Source of the DNA: Bin87 sp965220095
Lineage (GTDB): Bacteria > Chloroflexota > Dehalococcoidia > Lucifugimonadales > UBA3495
Assembly (NCBI GenBank): GCA_965220095.1
Contig: OZ244805.1
Location: forward strand, 744,001-808,000
Direction of reading: 5' to 3'
DNA: 64,000 bases
Shown here: piece after piece, positions 38,907-47,618 of the stretch
How the letters are laid out: each line of letters opens with the position of its first letter
Numbering within the stretch: the stretch's first letter is position 1
Program-made: the position numbers and the translations under genes
Notes under the pieces: generated by a model
What the model was told of the DNA's origin: nothing
The model's input: only the letters and a program-made list of their open reading frames with translations
Database searches by the model: none

Positions 38907-38999
38907 GATTGGCCCCCGGTTCCCTTAACAACGCCCCGCCCAGCGGTTATCATCAACGGCAGATTCACACGAAATGCCGACAATACCGAGGTAAACGAA

Positions 39000-39881
39000 A
39001 TGGTTGTGCCATCAAACACGCTGGAAGGCAAAGTAGCAATTGTAACCGGAGCGGCCAGCCCCATCGGAATGGGTCGGTCGATTACCACCGGACTCGTGAG
39101 AGCCGGCGCTCGGGTCGCCATGCTCGACATCAACGAGGACTGGCTGGACCAGACTGCTAACGATATGCGCGAGTTGGGCGGCGACGATGCCGTGTTGCCC
39201 ATCATCGCCGACGTTACCGATCCCGAATCAGTGCACAATGCGGTGGGACGTACCATCAGCGAGATGGGCGGACTGCACATCCTGGTTAACAACGCCGGTA
39301 TCAATCCACGCACCGCCGGCTTCACCTCCAGCGGAGCCTCCGGGAGTCGCACCGACTATTGGGACATTGCTCCGGAGGCCTGGTTGCGGGTCATCGCCGT
39401 GAACCTGAGCGGCCCCTTCATCATGTCCCACGCCGTGGCCGGGCACATGATTGAGCAGGGCTACGGGCGCATCATCGGCGTTACCACCAGCATGGACACC
39501 ATGTGGCGCAAGGGCGGCGCGCCCTACGGCCCCTCGAAGGCGGGCCACGAGGCCCTCGTTGCCATTATGTCCCAGGACCTGGAGGGCACCGGAGTTACCG
39601 CCAACGTGCTGACGCCGGGAGGCGCCACGGCCACCAACATGGTGCTGCCGCCCGAAGGTTCCAGCGCCAGCGCCCTGATTCAACCCGAAGTCATGCAGGC
39701 TCCCGTGGTGTGGATTGCATCCGAGGACGCCAGCGACTGGAACGGCCGGCGCATCATTGCGTATCACTGGGACGAGTCGCTGCCCCTGGCCGAGCGGTTG
39801 GAGAAATGCAGCGCTCCGGCGGCCTGGCCCCAGCTTGGGTTGCAGGCCGTTCACCCCGACTGGTACGGGCAACCGGGCTAG
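39000..39881 (+). CDS. SDR-family oxidoreductase
   Basis: This 293-residue short-chain dehydrogenase has TGAASPIGMGR at residue 16, the NNAG tetrad residue Asn in LVNNAGINP, and YGPSK as catalytic pair (TTSMDTMWRKGGAPYGPSKAG). A longer insert (TSSGASGSRTDYWDIAPEAW) and a C-terminal extension after the Rossmann core are present. Substrate is unknown. It stands alone between the repeat array and a shared terminator. Confidence 0.85.
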   Translation: MVVPSNTLEGKVAIVTGAASPIGMGRSITTGLVRAGARVAMLDINEDWLDQTANDMRELGGDDAVLPIIADVTDPESVHNAVGRTISEMGGLHILVNNAGINPRTAGFTSSGASGSRTDYWDIAPEAWLRVIAVNLSGPFIMSHAVAGHMIEQGYGRIIGVTTSMDTMWRKGGAPYGPSKAGHEALVAIMSQDLEGTGVTANVLTPGGATATNMVLPPEGSSASALIQPEVMQAPVVWIASEDASDWNGRRIIAYHWDESLPLAERLEKCSAPAAWPQLGLQAVHPDWYGQPG

Positions 39882-39919
39882 GTGAACGGATTCCAGCACG
39901 GAACTCAAGCCAACAAAAA

Positions 39920-39945
39920 GGCCCCTTCGTCTAATCGAAGGGGCC
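39920..39945. terminator. Bidirectional terminator between SDR and cysS
   Basis: GGCCCCTTCG (39920-39929) pairs perfectly with CGAAGGGGCC (39936-39945). On the minus strand the stem is followed by TTTTTG, so it mainly ends the cysS transcript. On the plus strand it may also stop the SDR transcript. Confidence 0.85.
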
Positions 39946-39964
39946 ATCCGATTCACGCCGGCGG

Positions 39965-42175
39965 TTAGTGTCTGAAACCGCTGTCGAAGCCCACGGCGCC
40001 GGGTTTGATCAGCAGGTCGGGCCGGTTGCCCCAGCGTTTCAGGAACCGGCCGAAATTCTTGCGGCTCAATTCGTCGCGCTGGTTGCCGTCCAGCTCTTCC
40101 CACTGCCGGTGTTCGTGGCGAACCAAAGCCAGCTTGCTGTCGCACACGACGCGGAAACCGGCGTTTTTGAACTGGAAGCAATAGTCGATGTCCAGGTTCC
40201 GGTAAAAGCGGAAAGATTCGTGCATCAGGCCCACCGCAGTCAGGTCAGCGCGGCGGAAGGCCATGCAGTAAGCCTGCATCGCGTCGGCGTCGCCTTCCTC
40301 CACCTCCTCGTGGAAGTGCTGCATATCGTCGGTGGTCAGGCCATACGGCCCGAACACACCCACGGTTTGGTCTGACAGCTGCTCGGCCACCGGCGCCAGA
40401 ATGTCGCCCACCACCTCGGTCGATGCGTCAATCAGTATGACGTAGCGGCCGCGGGCCTGCTTGATGGCGATGTTCTTGCCGGCTGCGTCGCCCACCACGT
40501 GGTCGCAGTGGATGACTTTCAGGTTTTCGTGTTGCCGCTGCGCCTCTTCCAGATAATCGGCGGTGCCGTCGGTCGATCCATTGTCGACCACGACGACTTC
40601 CGCCGACGCGCCGACAGTGTGCTTCAGGATGGCTTCAACGCAGCGGCGCACGTCGTCAACGTAGTCGTAGGCGTTGAGCACGAAAGAATACTCGTACAGG
40701 TCGGGTTGGTCCAGCAGCGAAGGCACTTCTCTCGATGCAGACACCGATGACCAGCGCGATTCCTGGCGTTCCAGCGGTGTTTGAGGCCGCACGCGGGTAT
40801 CGCCGGCCGTGTCTTCAACCACCAGTCCGCTTGACTTCGCGTCCGAGCGCAGCGCGTCGGCAGCGTCAAAAGCGGCCTGCTGGCGCAACGCCAACCGGCG
40901 GGCGATGAGTTCTTCGCGATCGGGTCCGATGTCGTATTGAACCGGCACGTCGTCCAGGTTGAGGCCAAACACACGGTCGAAGTCCAGAATCAAATCCAGC
41001 TTATCCGCCGACGGCAGGTGCGAGCTGACCATGTCCCAGGTGATGGCCAGACCGCGGGGCAGGTCCAGATCGTTGCGAACCGCCTCCCAGAAGCGATTGC
41101 GCCATTCATCAACCACGCCCTGGTCTTCCAGGCGAGCCCCATTGTTTTCGGGGGAGTACTGCCAGTTCCAGACGCGGTTGCGCAGGTTGGTAAGGGCTTT
41201 CTCGGCGGCGCGCAAGGACGTGAACGTGAAGTTCATCCGGTGCCGGTAACGAACCGTCATGCACAGGTAGCGGAACGCCAGCGGGTCGAACCCGCGGGCG
41301 GCCAGGTCTTCGATGAGGAACACGTTGCCGGCGGATTTGGCCATCTTGGCGCCGTCGGCGAGCAGATGCTGTCCGTGTACCCAGTAGTTGACGTGCTGGT
41401 CGCCGAACGCCCCTTCGCTCTGGGCGATCTCGTCCTCGTGGTGGGGGAATACGTTATCCACGCCGCCTGTGTGAAGGTCGAACCGTTCGCCCAGGTACTT
41501 GTGGGCCATCGCTGAACACTCGATGTGCCAGCCGGGGAATCCCTCTCCCCAGGGGCTGTCCCACTTCACGTCGCGGCCCGGCTCGGCGGCCTTCCACAGC
41601 GTAAAGTCGCGAGGATCCCGTTTCAACGGGTCAGCTTCGGCTCGCACACCTTCAAGCAGGTCGCCGCCGAAGTTGTTCGACAGCTTGCCATACGACGCGT
41701 AGCTGTTAACGCTGAAGTAGATGTTCCCGCCGGCTTCGTACGCCGACCCATTGCCCATCAGCGTCCCGACCATGTCCAGCATTTCGGGAATATGCTGCGA
41801 CGCCCAGGGGAACACGTGGGCGGGAAGGATATTGATGCGCGCCTCGTCCCGCCAGAAGCAATCCGCGTAAAACTCGCCAATCTCCTGGATGGTTTTGCCT
41901 TCTTCCAGCGCGGCCATAATCATCTTGTCGCCGCCGGCTTCAACCAATTCCTGGCGCATATGGCCCACATCGGTGATGTTCTTGATGTGGTAAACCTCAT
42001 TGCCGTCAACGGTCAACACACGGCGAATCCAGTCGGCCATCAGGTAAGTACGCAGGTTACCGATGTGGGCATACCGATACACGGTCGGCCCGCACGTGTA
42101 CATTGACACTCGGCCGGGGGTCATCGGCTTGATTTCCTCAGTGGTTTTAGTAAGGGTGTTGTAAATACGTAACAC
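39965..42175 (-). CDS. cysS: Cysteinyl-tRNA synthetase fused to a family-2 glycosyltransferase
   Basis: Residues 1-470 are a full CysRS: CGPTVYRYAHIGNLRTYL with the HIGN signature and first zinc Cys, GWHIECSAMAHKYLG, GGVDNVFPHHEDEIAQSE and KMAKSAGN near 278, then the DALR-type region ending GLVVEDTAGDTRV. After a linker, residues 495-736 form a GT-A glycosyltransferase domain: YSFVLNAYDYVDDVRRCV, VVVDNGSTDGT near 531 and a DAS (usually DxD) near 583, then FRFYRNLDIDYCFQFKNAGFRV. The reading frame is continuous, so this is a real fusion in the assembly. The start is GTG at 42175, 7 bp after GGAG. The CysRS half should charge tRNA-Cys; the role of the transferase half is unknown. Confidence 0.88.
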   Translation of the reverse strand: MLRIYNTLTKTTEEIKPMTPGRVSMYTCGPTVYRYAHIGNLRTYLMADWIRRVLTVDGNEVYHIKNITDVGHMRQELVEAGGDKMIMAALEEGKTIQEIGEFYADCFWRDEARINILPAHVFPWASQHIPEMLDMVGTLMGNGSAYEAGGNIYFSVNSYASYGKLSNNFGGDLLEGVRAEADPLKRDPRDFTLWKAAEPGRDVKWDSPWGEGFPGWHIECSAMAHKYLGERFDLHTGGVDNVFPHHEDEIAQSEGAFGDQHVNYWVHGQHLLADGAKMAKSAGNVFLIEDLAARGFDPLAFRYLCMTVRYRHRMNFTFTSLRAAEKALTNLRNRVWNWQYSPENNGARLEDQGVVDEWRNRFWEAVRNDLDLPRGLAITWDMVSSHLPSADKLDLILDFDRVFGLNLDDVPVQYDIGPDREELIARRLALRQQAAFDAADALRSDAKSSGLVVEDTAGDTRVRPQTPLERQESRWSSVSASREVPSLLDQPDLYEYSFVLNAYDYVDDVRRCVEAILKHTVGASAEVVVVDNGSTDGTADYLEEAQRQHENLKVIHCDHVVGDAAGKNIAIKQARGRYVILIDASTEVVGDILAPVAEQLSDQTVGVFGPYGLTTDDMQHFHEEVEEGDADAMQAYCMAFRRADLTAVGLMHESFRFYRNLDIDYCFQFKNAGFRVVCDSKLALVRHEHRQWEELDGNQRDELSRKNFGRFLKRWGNRPDLLIKPGAVGFDSGFRH

Positions 42176-42304
42176 GCTGCAACTCCCGCCGGAGATTGGT
42201 TGGCGTCAGTTTAGCAGGATAGGGCGCGGATTGCATCCGCGCTGGCCGCGCATTGGACGCCCGACTGCCCCAGAGCCGCCGTTGCGTCCATCCGCCTCGG
42301 ACTC

Positions 42305-42832
42305 TCATCGGCCGCTCCGCTTTCCCAAATGCGAACGTACCAACATACCTCCGCAACCCATCGCCGCTAATCCGACACACCAGGCCATTGTTCGCCGGTG
42401 TGAGACCAGGCCGTTAAACGGATTTCCTCTCGCCACTGGCGCAAAGGGCTCCATGTGTGAATGTGTCGGCGCGTCCAGCAGCACATGGCTCCATGCTCCT
42501 ACGAACGCCGATACAATGGCCGCCAACGGCGACACTCGTGGTTCCATATACCAAATGCTTTCGGCCCTCGCTCCCGTGAGACGGTTCCACAATCGTGCGC
42601 CCGGCCGGATTACCGGGTTAAACAACGCCAGGGCCAGGATGGCCGCCGCCGTTCCGCCCGCGATGGTGTGCATCACCTTGTGATACGACAGGTCTCGGCG
42701 GAACGGGAAACCGGCCAGCACTTCGCTGTCAATTGCCACCTGTGTGAACGCGAAGATCGGTACGCTGAAATGGCGTCCGCATACGGCTTTAACTGCCAGA
42801 GCCGGGCCCATGTGAAACGGTGTGAACGGCAT
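42305..42832 (-). CDS. Small integral membrane protein, DUF4184-like
   Basis: The 175-residue protein opens MPFTPFHMGPALAVKAV and has conserved polar residues early (FTQVAIDSEVL, HKVMHTIAGG) followed by membrane helices (AAAILALALFNPVI, IVSAFVGAWSHVLLDAPTH). The arrangement, with His and Asp inside hydrophobic segments, resembles membrane-bound metal-dependent hydrolase-like (DUF4184) proteins. It lies 129 bp upstream of cysS on the same strand. The start ATG at 42832 has GGAGAG nearby. Confidence 0.65.
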   Translation of the reverse strand: MPFTPFHMGPALAVKAVCGRHFSVPIFAFTQVAIDSEVLAGFPFRRDLSYHKVMHTIAGGTAAAILALALFNPVIRPGARLWNRLTGARAESIWYMEPRVSPLAAIVSAFVGAWSHVLLDAPTHSHMEPFAPVARGNPFNGLVSHRRTMAWCVGLAAMGCGGMLVRSHLGKRSGR

Positions 42833-42981
42833 CTCAAGTCTCTCCGGCCAAAAAATATCGACTCTACGTGCATTTCCTAGCACTACCCGTCCCCAAACTA
42901 AGCAAACCGCAGATCGTATGTAAAACAACCTGATGACCTGCGATATCGCCAACTGTTCGGGATGGCAATTGCCTATTCGGT

Positions 42982-45303
42982 TTACGGCGTTGGCACCCGC
43001 ACGGTTCCCGACGCCTTCATCGTCTCGATTTCCGTCGCCGAGTAGCCAGCCTCCGCCAGAATCTCGTCGGTGTGCTGGGCGAACCACGGCGTGGGTATCC
43101 CCAGGCGGGGCGGCGTCGCCGAGAGTCGTGCCGTGGTGCCCGAATGATCAACGCTCCCCCAAACCTCGTGCTCGCGGGTCACGATGAATCCGGCATTACG
43201 CACCACCGGGTCGTTCCGGTAGTCCTCCATTGCCAGGTTGGCCGTAACCGACACGCCACAGGGCCGCAGCGTCCGGGCCCAGTGTTCAATGGTGTTGGTT
43301 TGGATGGCGTAGCCCAAAGCGTCGGCGGCGCCGGCGGCGCTGTTGGCCGAGGCCACCGGAGCCAGCTCCGGCAGTTGCAACGCGGCTTGCCAGGCGGCGT
43401 CGTTCGGGAAATGGAGGTACAGCCAGCCATCTGACGCCTGATACAGCCGGGAGCGGGCCGAGTAACCGCGCAGCTGCACGCCTTCCAGATCGGCGCGCTG
43501 GTAGCCGGCATAATCCAGGAAGTAGGGAGACTGCAACAGCCCGGCGGTCAGCGCCAGACCGCTGTCCACCGACTGACCCTGCCCGGTGCGGTTGCGTTCG
43601 TGCAGGGCCAAAGCCACTGCGTATGCGCCCATCAATCCGGTGCCATAGTCATTGACGGCGTAGGGCGACAGCATGGGGGCGCCGTTGCGACCGCCGTGAC
43701 GTACCTGCATCCCGCTGGTGCCCTGGGCCAGCTGTTCCCAGCCGGCGCGTTCCGACCAGGGCCCGTCGTAGCCAAAGGCGTTCAGCGAGGCGTAAACGAT
43801 GTCGGGCTTGACCTTCCTGACTTCCTCGTAGCCGAGGCCCAGCCGTTGCACGGCGGACTTGCGGTTGTTTTCCACAACCACGTCGGCAGACTCAACCAGT
43901 TTCCAGAACACCTCCCGGCCCTCATCGGATTTGAGGTTGAGCATGATGCTGCGTTTGCCCCGGTTGACATCGATGTAGCCGATGGGGTCAAGAATACGGG
44001 TGGGATCGTCAATCTTGATGACATCGGCGCCAAACTCGCCGAGGGTGCGTCCGCAGGTCGGCCCGGCCAGGATGATGCAAAGGTCGAGCACCCGCACACC
44101 TTGCAACGCGCTGAGCACTTCCCCGTTGGTTTGGGCGGGCGCTGGCGCTGGCCGTGCCGCCGGAGCCCCGGAAATTTCGGCCAGTACGGAGTCGGTGTGC
44201 TCGCCCAATCGGGGGGCGCTGCCCTGGATTGCGCCCGGTGTTCCGCGCAGCCGGACTTGCACGCCGGGCTGCTTCATGGCGCCGCGCTCGGCGTCCTCAA
44301 CTTCCACCACCATCTTGCCGGCGATGGCGTGCTCGTGCACCAGCCATTCGTCCACGGTCTTGCAGACGGTGCACGCACCGCCCTGGGCGTTGATGTCGGT
44401 CTCCCACTGCCAGGCCGTGCGCTCCCGGAACATCTCGGCGAACCGCTGTTGCCAGAAATCCAGGGAGGCGGAGTCCACCGGCCGGCCGAACAGCGGCATA
44501 ACTTCGTCAATCCAGTCGGTTCGGCCCGCGGCGGTCAGAGTCTGACGGGCGAAACGTTCGAACATGCCATGGTGATATATCCAGCGACCGTCCGCGCACT
44601 CGTAGGGATGCGACATCACCGAGCGCGGGAAATCAAACTGGTTGACATATTCGAAGTTGTTGAACTTGATGATTCGGCTGCCCATGGCGGTGAACATCGC
44701 GGAATGCAACGGCACCTCGATGCGCTGGCCCTGGCCCGAATTGTCGCGGGCGTTGATTGCCATTGCGACCGATACCGACCCCAGCACGGCGGCAAATGTG
44801 CTGGCGATGGGCAGCGGGGTGAACAGCGGCTCCCCGTCGCTCTCGTCAGTCTCCGGATAGAGGCCCGTTTCAGCGCTGATAACCGGGTCCCAGCCCGGTT
44901 CGTTGCGGCTGGGATGTTCCTCGCCGTAGCCGGGCAACGAACAGTAGATTAGGCGCGGGTTGTCGGCGGAAAGCTCGTCGTAGCCGATACCCAACCGGTC
45001 GGCCACTCCCGGCCGGTAGTTTTCAATCACCACGTCGGCGTTCGCCGCCAACCGGCGAGCGCTCTCGCGGCCGGCAACGGTTTTCAGATCCAGCACCACG
45101 GACCGTTTGCCCCGGTTCCAGGTGGCGAACGCCGGCTCCGAACGCGCCGGATCGCCGCCGGGTCGCTCAACCTTGATGACGTGTGCGCCCTGGTCGGACA
45201 GCAACATCCCCAGCATCGGGCCCGGAACATATTGCCCGAATTCCACGACGTGAATGTCGCGCAGCGCACCGCCGGCGGGGGCGTCGTTACCGTTCGTGGT
45301 CAT
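42982..45303 (-). CDS. Tandem two-domain CaiB/BaiF (class III) CoA transferase
   Basis: Two complete class III CoA-transferase modules are fused in 773 residues. Module 1 (about 10-365) starts IHVVEFGQYVPGPMLGMLLSDQGAHVIKVE; module 2 (about 399-773) starts VRVLDLCIILAGPTCGRTLGEFGADVIKID. Module 2 keeps the catalytic Asp in SPYAVNDYGTG (near 549). Module 1 has PIASTFAAVLG at the equivalent place near 166 and lacks it, so one active site per chain is expected. These enzymes move CoA between carboxylic acids. The gene follows an FAD oxidoreductase and a small membrane peptide on the same strand. Confidence 0.87.
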   Translation of the reverse strand: MTTNGNDAPAGGALRDIHVVEFGQYVPGPMLGMLLSDQGAHVIKVERPGGDPARSEPAFATWNRGKRSVVLDLKTVAGRESARRLAANADVVIENYRPGVADRLGIGYDELSADNPRLIYCSLPGYGEEHPSRNEPGWDPVISAETGLYPETDESDGEPLFTPLPIASTFAAVLGSVSVAMAINARDNSGQGQRIEVPLHSAMFTAMGSRIIKFNNFEYVNQFDFPRSVMSHPYECADGRWIYHHGMFERFARQTLTAAGRTDWIDEVMPLFGRPVDSASLDFWQQRFAEMFRERTAWQWETDINAQGGACTVCKTVDEWLVHEHAIAGKMVVEVEDAERGAMKQPGVQVRLRGTPGAIQGSAPRLGEHTDSVLAEISGAPAARPAPAPAQTNGEVLSALQGVRVLDLCIILAGPTCGRTLGEFGADVIKIDDPTRILDPIGYIDVNRGKRSIMLNLKSDEGREVFWKLVESADVVVENNRKSAVQRLGLGYEEVRKVKPDIVYASLNAFGYDGPWSERAGWEQLAQGTSGMQVRHGGRNGAPMLSPYAVNDYGTGLMGAYAVALALHERNRTGQGQSVDSGLALTAGLLQSPYFLDYAGYQRADLEGVQLRGYSARSRLYQASDGWLYLHFPNDAAWQAALQLPELAPVASANSAAGAADALGYAIQTNTIEHWARTLRPCGVSVTANLAMEDYRNDPVVRNAGFIVTREHEVWGSVDHSGTTARLSATPPRLGIPTPWFAQHTDEILAEAGYSATEIETMKASGTVRVPTP

Positions 45304-45366
45304 TTTCTAACTCCTGATACGTGTGGTTCGATGACTTGAAACTCGACGCCATGCTGGTTGAATGTG

Positions 45367-45522
45367 TCACCCTGGTGGAACTCCGTAGCCAAAGGCATCC
45401 CAAAAGGAGAACGACCCGATCCCCATGAATATTAGTATCAGGATGAACGCGAAAAAGTAGAAAACCAACATCGCGCAGCCGAAGCCGAGCCCGAATTTGA
45501 AACCGTCAATTATCCTGTTCAT
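45367..45522 (-). CDS. Small membrane peptide, function unknown
   Basis: The 51-residue ORF beginning MNRIIDGFKFGLGFGCAMLVF has one long hydrophobic stretch (VFYFFAFILILIFMGIG) and a short aromatic C-terminus (FSFWDAFGYGVPPG). It lies between the FAD oxidoreductase and the CoA transferase on the same strand. Nothing in it suggests an enzymatic role. Confidence 0.5.
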   Translation of the reverse strand: MNRIIDGFKFGLGFGCAMLVFYFFAFILILIFMGIGSFSFWDAFGYGVPPG

Positions 45523-45575
45523 GTTTTGATCGGGCGCACGCCCTGCGAGCACCCCTCATTCCCGTATTCGCTGTG

Positions 45576-46718
45576 TCAGCCGGTGGTGTCGTGTGCCGGG
45601 GAGAACCGCCCCGGTTCGCAACCCCGCAGGCTGATGTCGGTGTGGCCCGATGCGATTGTGTCTGCAATGCCCTTGCCCATCGCCGGGCCCAGCAAAATGC
45701 CCTTCTTCTGGCCGCCGGTTGAAATGTAAACGTTGTCCCACCCCGGCGCGGACCCCACAATCGGCAGCCAGTCCGGAGTAACCGGGCGCAGGCAGGCGGT
45801 TTGCATCGATACTGTGGCGTTAGCCAGCGACGGCACCAGCCGCACCGCCAGTTTCAAAATGTTCTCCCGCGCTTCATCGGTCAGCGACAGGTCAAACCCC
45901 GCCTCTTCCTCGGTGGAGCCGCACCAGATGAGGCCGTCCGTCTTGGCGTACATCGAACTGCCGCCGCCAATCAGTTCGTAATCCAGGCCGGGGCCGTCGG
46001 GCTGCACGCGAACGATCTGCCCTTTGAGCGGATCTACCGGGATGGCGATGTCCAACCACTGCTCGGCGGTGCGGCACCAGGGGCCGGCGGCGATCAGCAA
46101 CGCCCCGCAAGGTACTTCGCCGTCGGAGGTTACCACCGACTCGACCCGACCCTGGCCCAATCGCAATCCCATCGCCGACGCCGTCTTCACCTGTGCGCCG
46201 CGTTTGGAGGCGGCGGCGGCCATCGCTTGAGTGAATTCCTTGCCGTCCAGCGCGCCGTTCCCCACCGCCCGCACGCCGCCGATCACATCGGGCGAAAGGC
46301 GCGGTTCAATGGATAGCACATCTTCACGCTCCAGCCACTCCGCCGAGAATCCGGGCTCGGCGGCGCCGTTGAATGTCGCCAACGTGTCCCTCAAGTCGGG
46401 CAGCTCAGCGTCGCCCAACGCCACTTTCAAGATGGACGTGATGCGACCGTGATAATCAATGCCGGTTTCAGCGGGCAATTTTAGCCATAATTCCTGATGC
46501 AATCGGAAAGACTGCAACGCCATGTCCAGCAGCGGGTCGGGCCAACCGTGTCCTTCCAGCGGATTCAGTCCGCCGGCATTGTAGCCAGACGCTTCGGAGG
46601 CGATGCCTTTGCGCTCTATGATGGTGCATGAAATACCCTGCTCCGCCAGGTAGTAGGCGGCGGCGGATCCGGCGATACCTCCGCCAATAATCACAACATC
46701 GGTGGCCTGACTGGTCAT
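45576..46718 (-). CDS. FAD-dependent oxidoreductase (DAO/glycine oxidase family)
   Basis: The 380-residue protein has an N-terminal Rossmann motif VVIIGGGIAGSAAAYYLAEQG, the flavin-contact stretch SEASGYNAGGLN and the C-terminal ACLRPVTPDWLPIVGSAPGWDNVYISTGGQKKGILLGPAMG typical of D-amino acid/sarcosine/glycine oxidase-like enzymes. Substrate is unknown. It heads a minus-strand series with the CoA transferase. Confidence 0.88.
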   Translation of the reverse strand: MTSQATDVVIIGGGIAGSAAAYYLAEQGISCTIIERKGIASEASGYNAGGLNPLEGHGWPDPLLDMALQSFRLHQELWLKLPAETGIDYHGRITSILKVALGDAELPDLRDTLATFNGAAEPGFSAEWLEREDVLSIEPRLSPDVIGGVRAVGNGALDGKEFTQAMAAAASKRGAQVKTASAMGLRLGQGRVESVVTSDGEVPCGALLIAAGPWCRTAEQWLDIAIPVDPLKGQIVRVQPDGPGLDYELIGGGSSMYAKTDGLIWCGSTEEEAGFDLSLTDEARENILKLAVRLVPSLANATVSMQTACLRPVTPDWLPIVGSAPGWDNVYISTGGQKKGILLGPAMGKGIADTIASGHTDISLRGCEPGRFSPAHDTTG

Positions 46719-46830
46719 TGCAACTTCCTCTCCAACTAACTCGCGTCCAACTGCGCACGGTCTCCCGGTGTGACGGCGGCTTTTCCGGTGGCCCCGGGTG
46801 ATAGGATATAATCGGTAAGCGGAGGTGTCT

Positions 46831-47088
46831 ATGCCAATCTATGAGTATCATTGTTCGGAATGCGGTGCCGACTTCGAGTCCATTCGTCCGGTATCCCGCG
46901 CCGACGAACCTACCGAGTGTAAATCATGCGGGCAGCCGGCAACCCGCCAGATTTCCAACTTTTCGTTCAAGTCCGATACTTTTACGGCGCCCAAGCTGAA
47001 GCGTCGCCCCGGGGAAGCGTTTCGCGGCAACCGGGCCGCCGATTCCACACCGGCACAGCCGCAATCCACTGATTCGCCCGCCGATTGA
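46831..47088 (+). CDS. FmdB-family zinc-ribbon protein
   Basis: The 85-residue protein begins MPIYEYHCSECG and has a second CxxC (CKSCG), the FmdB-type single zinc ribbon, then a basic and Pro/Ser-rich tail. FmdB proteins are putative regulators. A GGAGG site 6 bp before the ATG at 46831 decides that start over the upstream GTG, and a TATAAT box lies at 46807-46812. Confidence 0.85.
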   Translation: MPIYEYHCSECGADFESIRPVSRADEPTECKSCGQPATRQISNFSFKSDTFTAPKLKRRPGEAFRGNRAADSTPAQPQSTDSPAD

Positions 47089-47113
47089 TCCGTTGCCGGG
47101 CGCCAGGGAGCCT

Positions 47114-47452
47114 TTACCGGCGCCCGGCCCGGGCCTCGTTGCAGGCGATACAGGTGCAGGCGGCCCGCAGCGTCCGGTAGGTATAAATGCCCGTGTAGTG
47201 GGCGTCGCTCCACAGGAACTGCAGGGCATACTGGCCGACCGGCAGCTGGTCGACGGCGCGCACATCCTGCTCCACACTCTCGGGGTCCAGCAACGCCCGC
47301 CCGGTCATCTCTTCGACACACGACGCGCACGGGCACCGCTGGCGCAACATCCGGTGCGGATAAATCCCCCGGTGCCCATCATCCCAATTGATGATGATGG
47401 CGCTGCCGGAGATGTCCACGTCGGTCGGTCTGATTATTTCGTTAGTTGACAT
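47114..47452 (-). CDS. DUF971 domain protein
   Basis: The 112-residue protein (IIINWDDGHRGIYPHRMLRQRCPCASCVEEMTGR) fits DUF971, related to the N-terminal domain of gamma-butyrobetaine hydroxylase and often linked with Fe-S assembly genes. It carries the conserved CPCASC and a second CTCIAC. It is convergent with fmdB, 25 bp apart. Confidence 0.8.
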   Translation of the reverse strand: MSTNEIIRPTDVDISGSAIIINWDDGHRGIYPHRMLRQRCPCASCVEEMTGRALLDPESVEQDVRAVDQLPVGQYALQFLWSDAHYTGIYTYRTLRAACTCIACNEARAGRR

Positions 47453-47453
47453 A

Positions 47454-47485
47454 TCCCTGCGGAGTGGTCTCCCTGCGGAGTCGTG
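47454..47485. repeat. 16-bp tandem duplication (imperfect)
   Basis: TCCCTGCGGAGTGGTC is followed directly by TCCCTGCGGAGTCGTG. It starts 2 bp from the DUF971 start codon, where its reverse complement provides GGAG-like sequence. Confidence 0.85.
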
Positions 47486-47584
47486 GCGGTCGCTGCTGTT
47501 CGGTGCGGTGTCGTGTGGTAAAGCCGGCGTCGTTCGGGTTTAAGGGTGGACGCCCGTCGGTTATCCGGCTGGCCGGTCATCCCA

Positions 47585-47618
47585 ATGACGGGGATTGCAC
47601 TATGACGGGGATTGCACT
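47585..47618. repeat. 17-bp exact tandem duplication
   Basis: ATGACGGGGATTGCACT occurs twice in a row and spans the stop codon of the ThDP enzyme (47600-47602). Confidence 0.9.
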
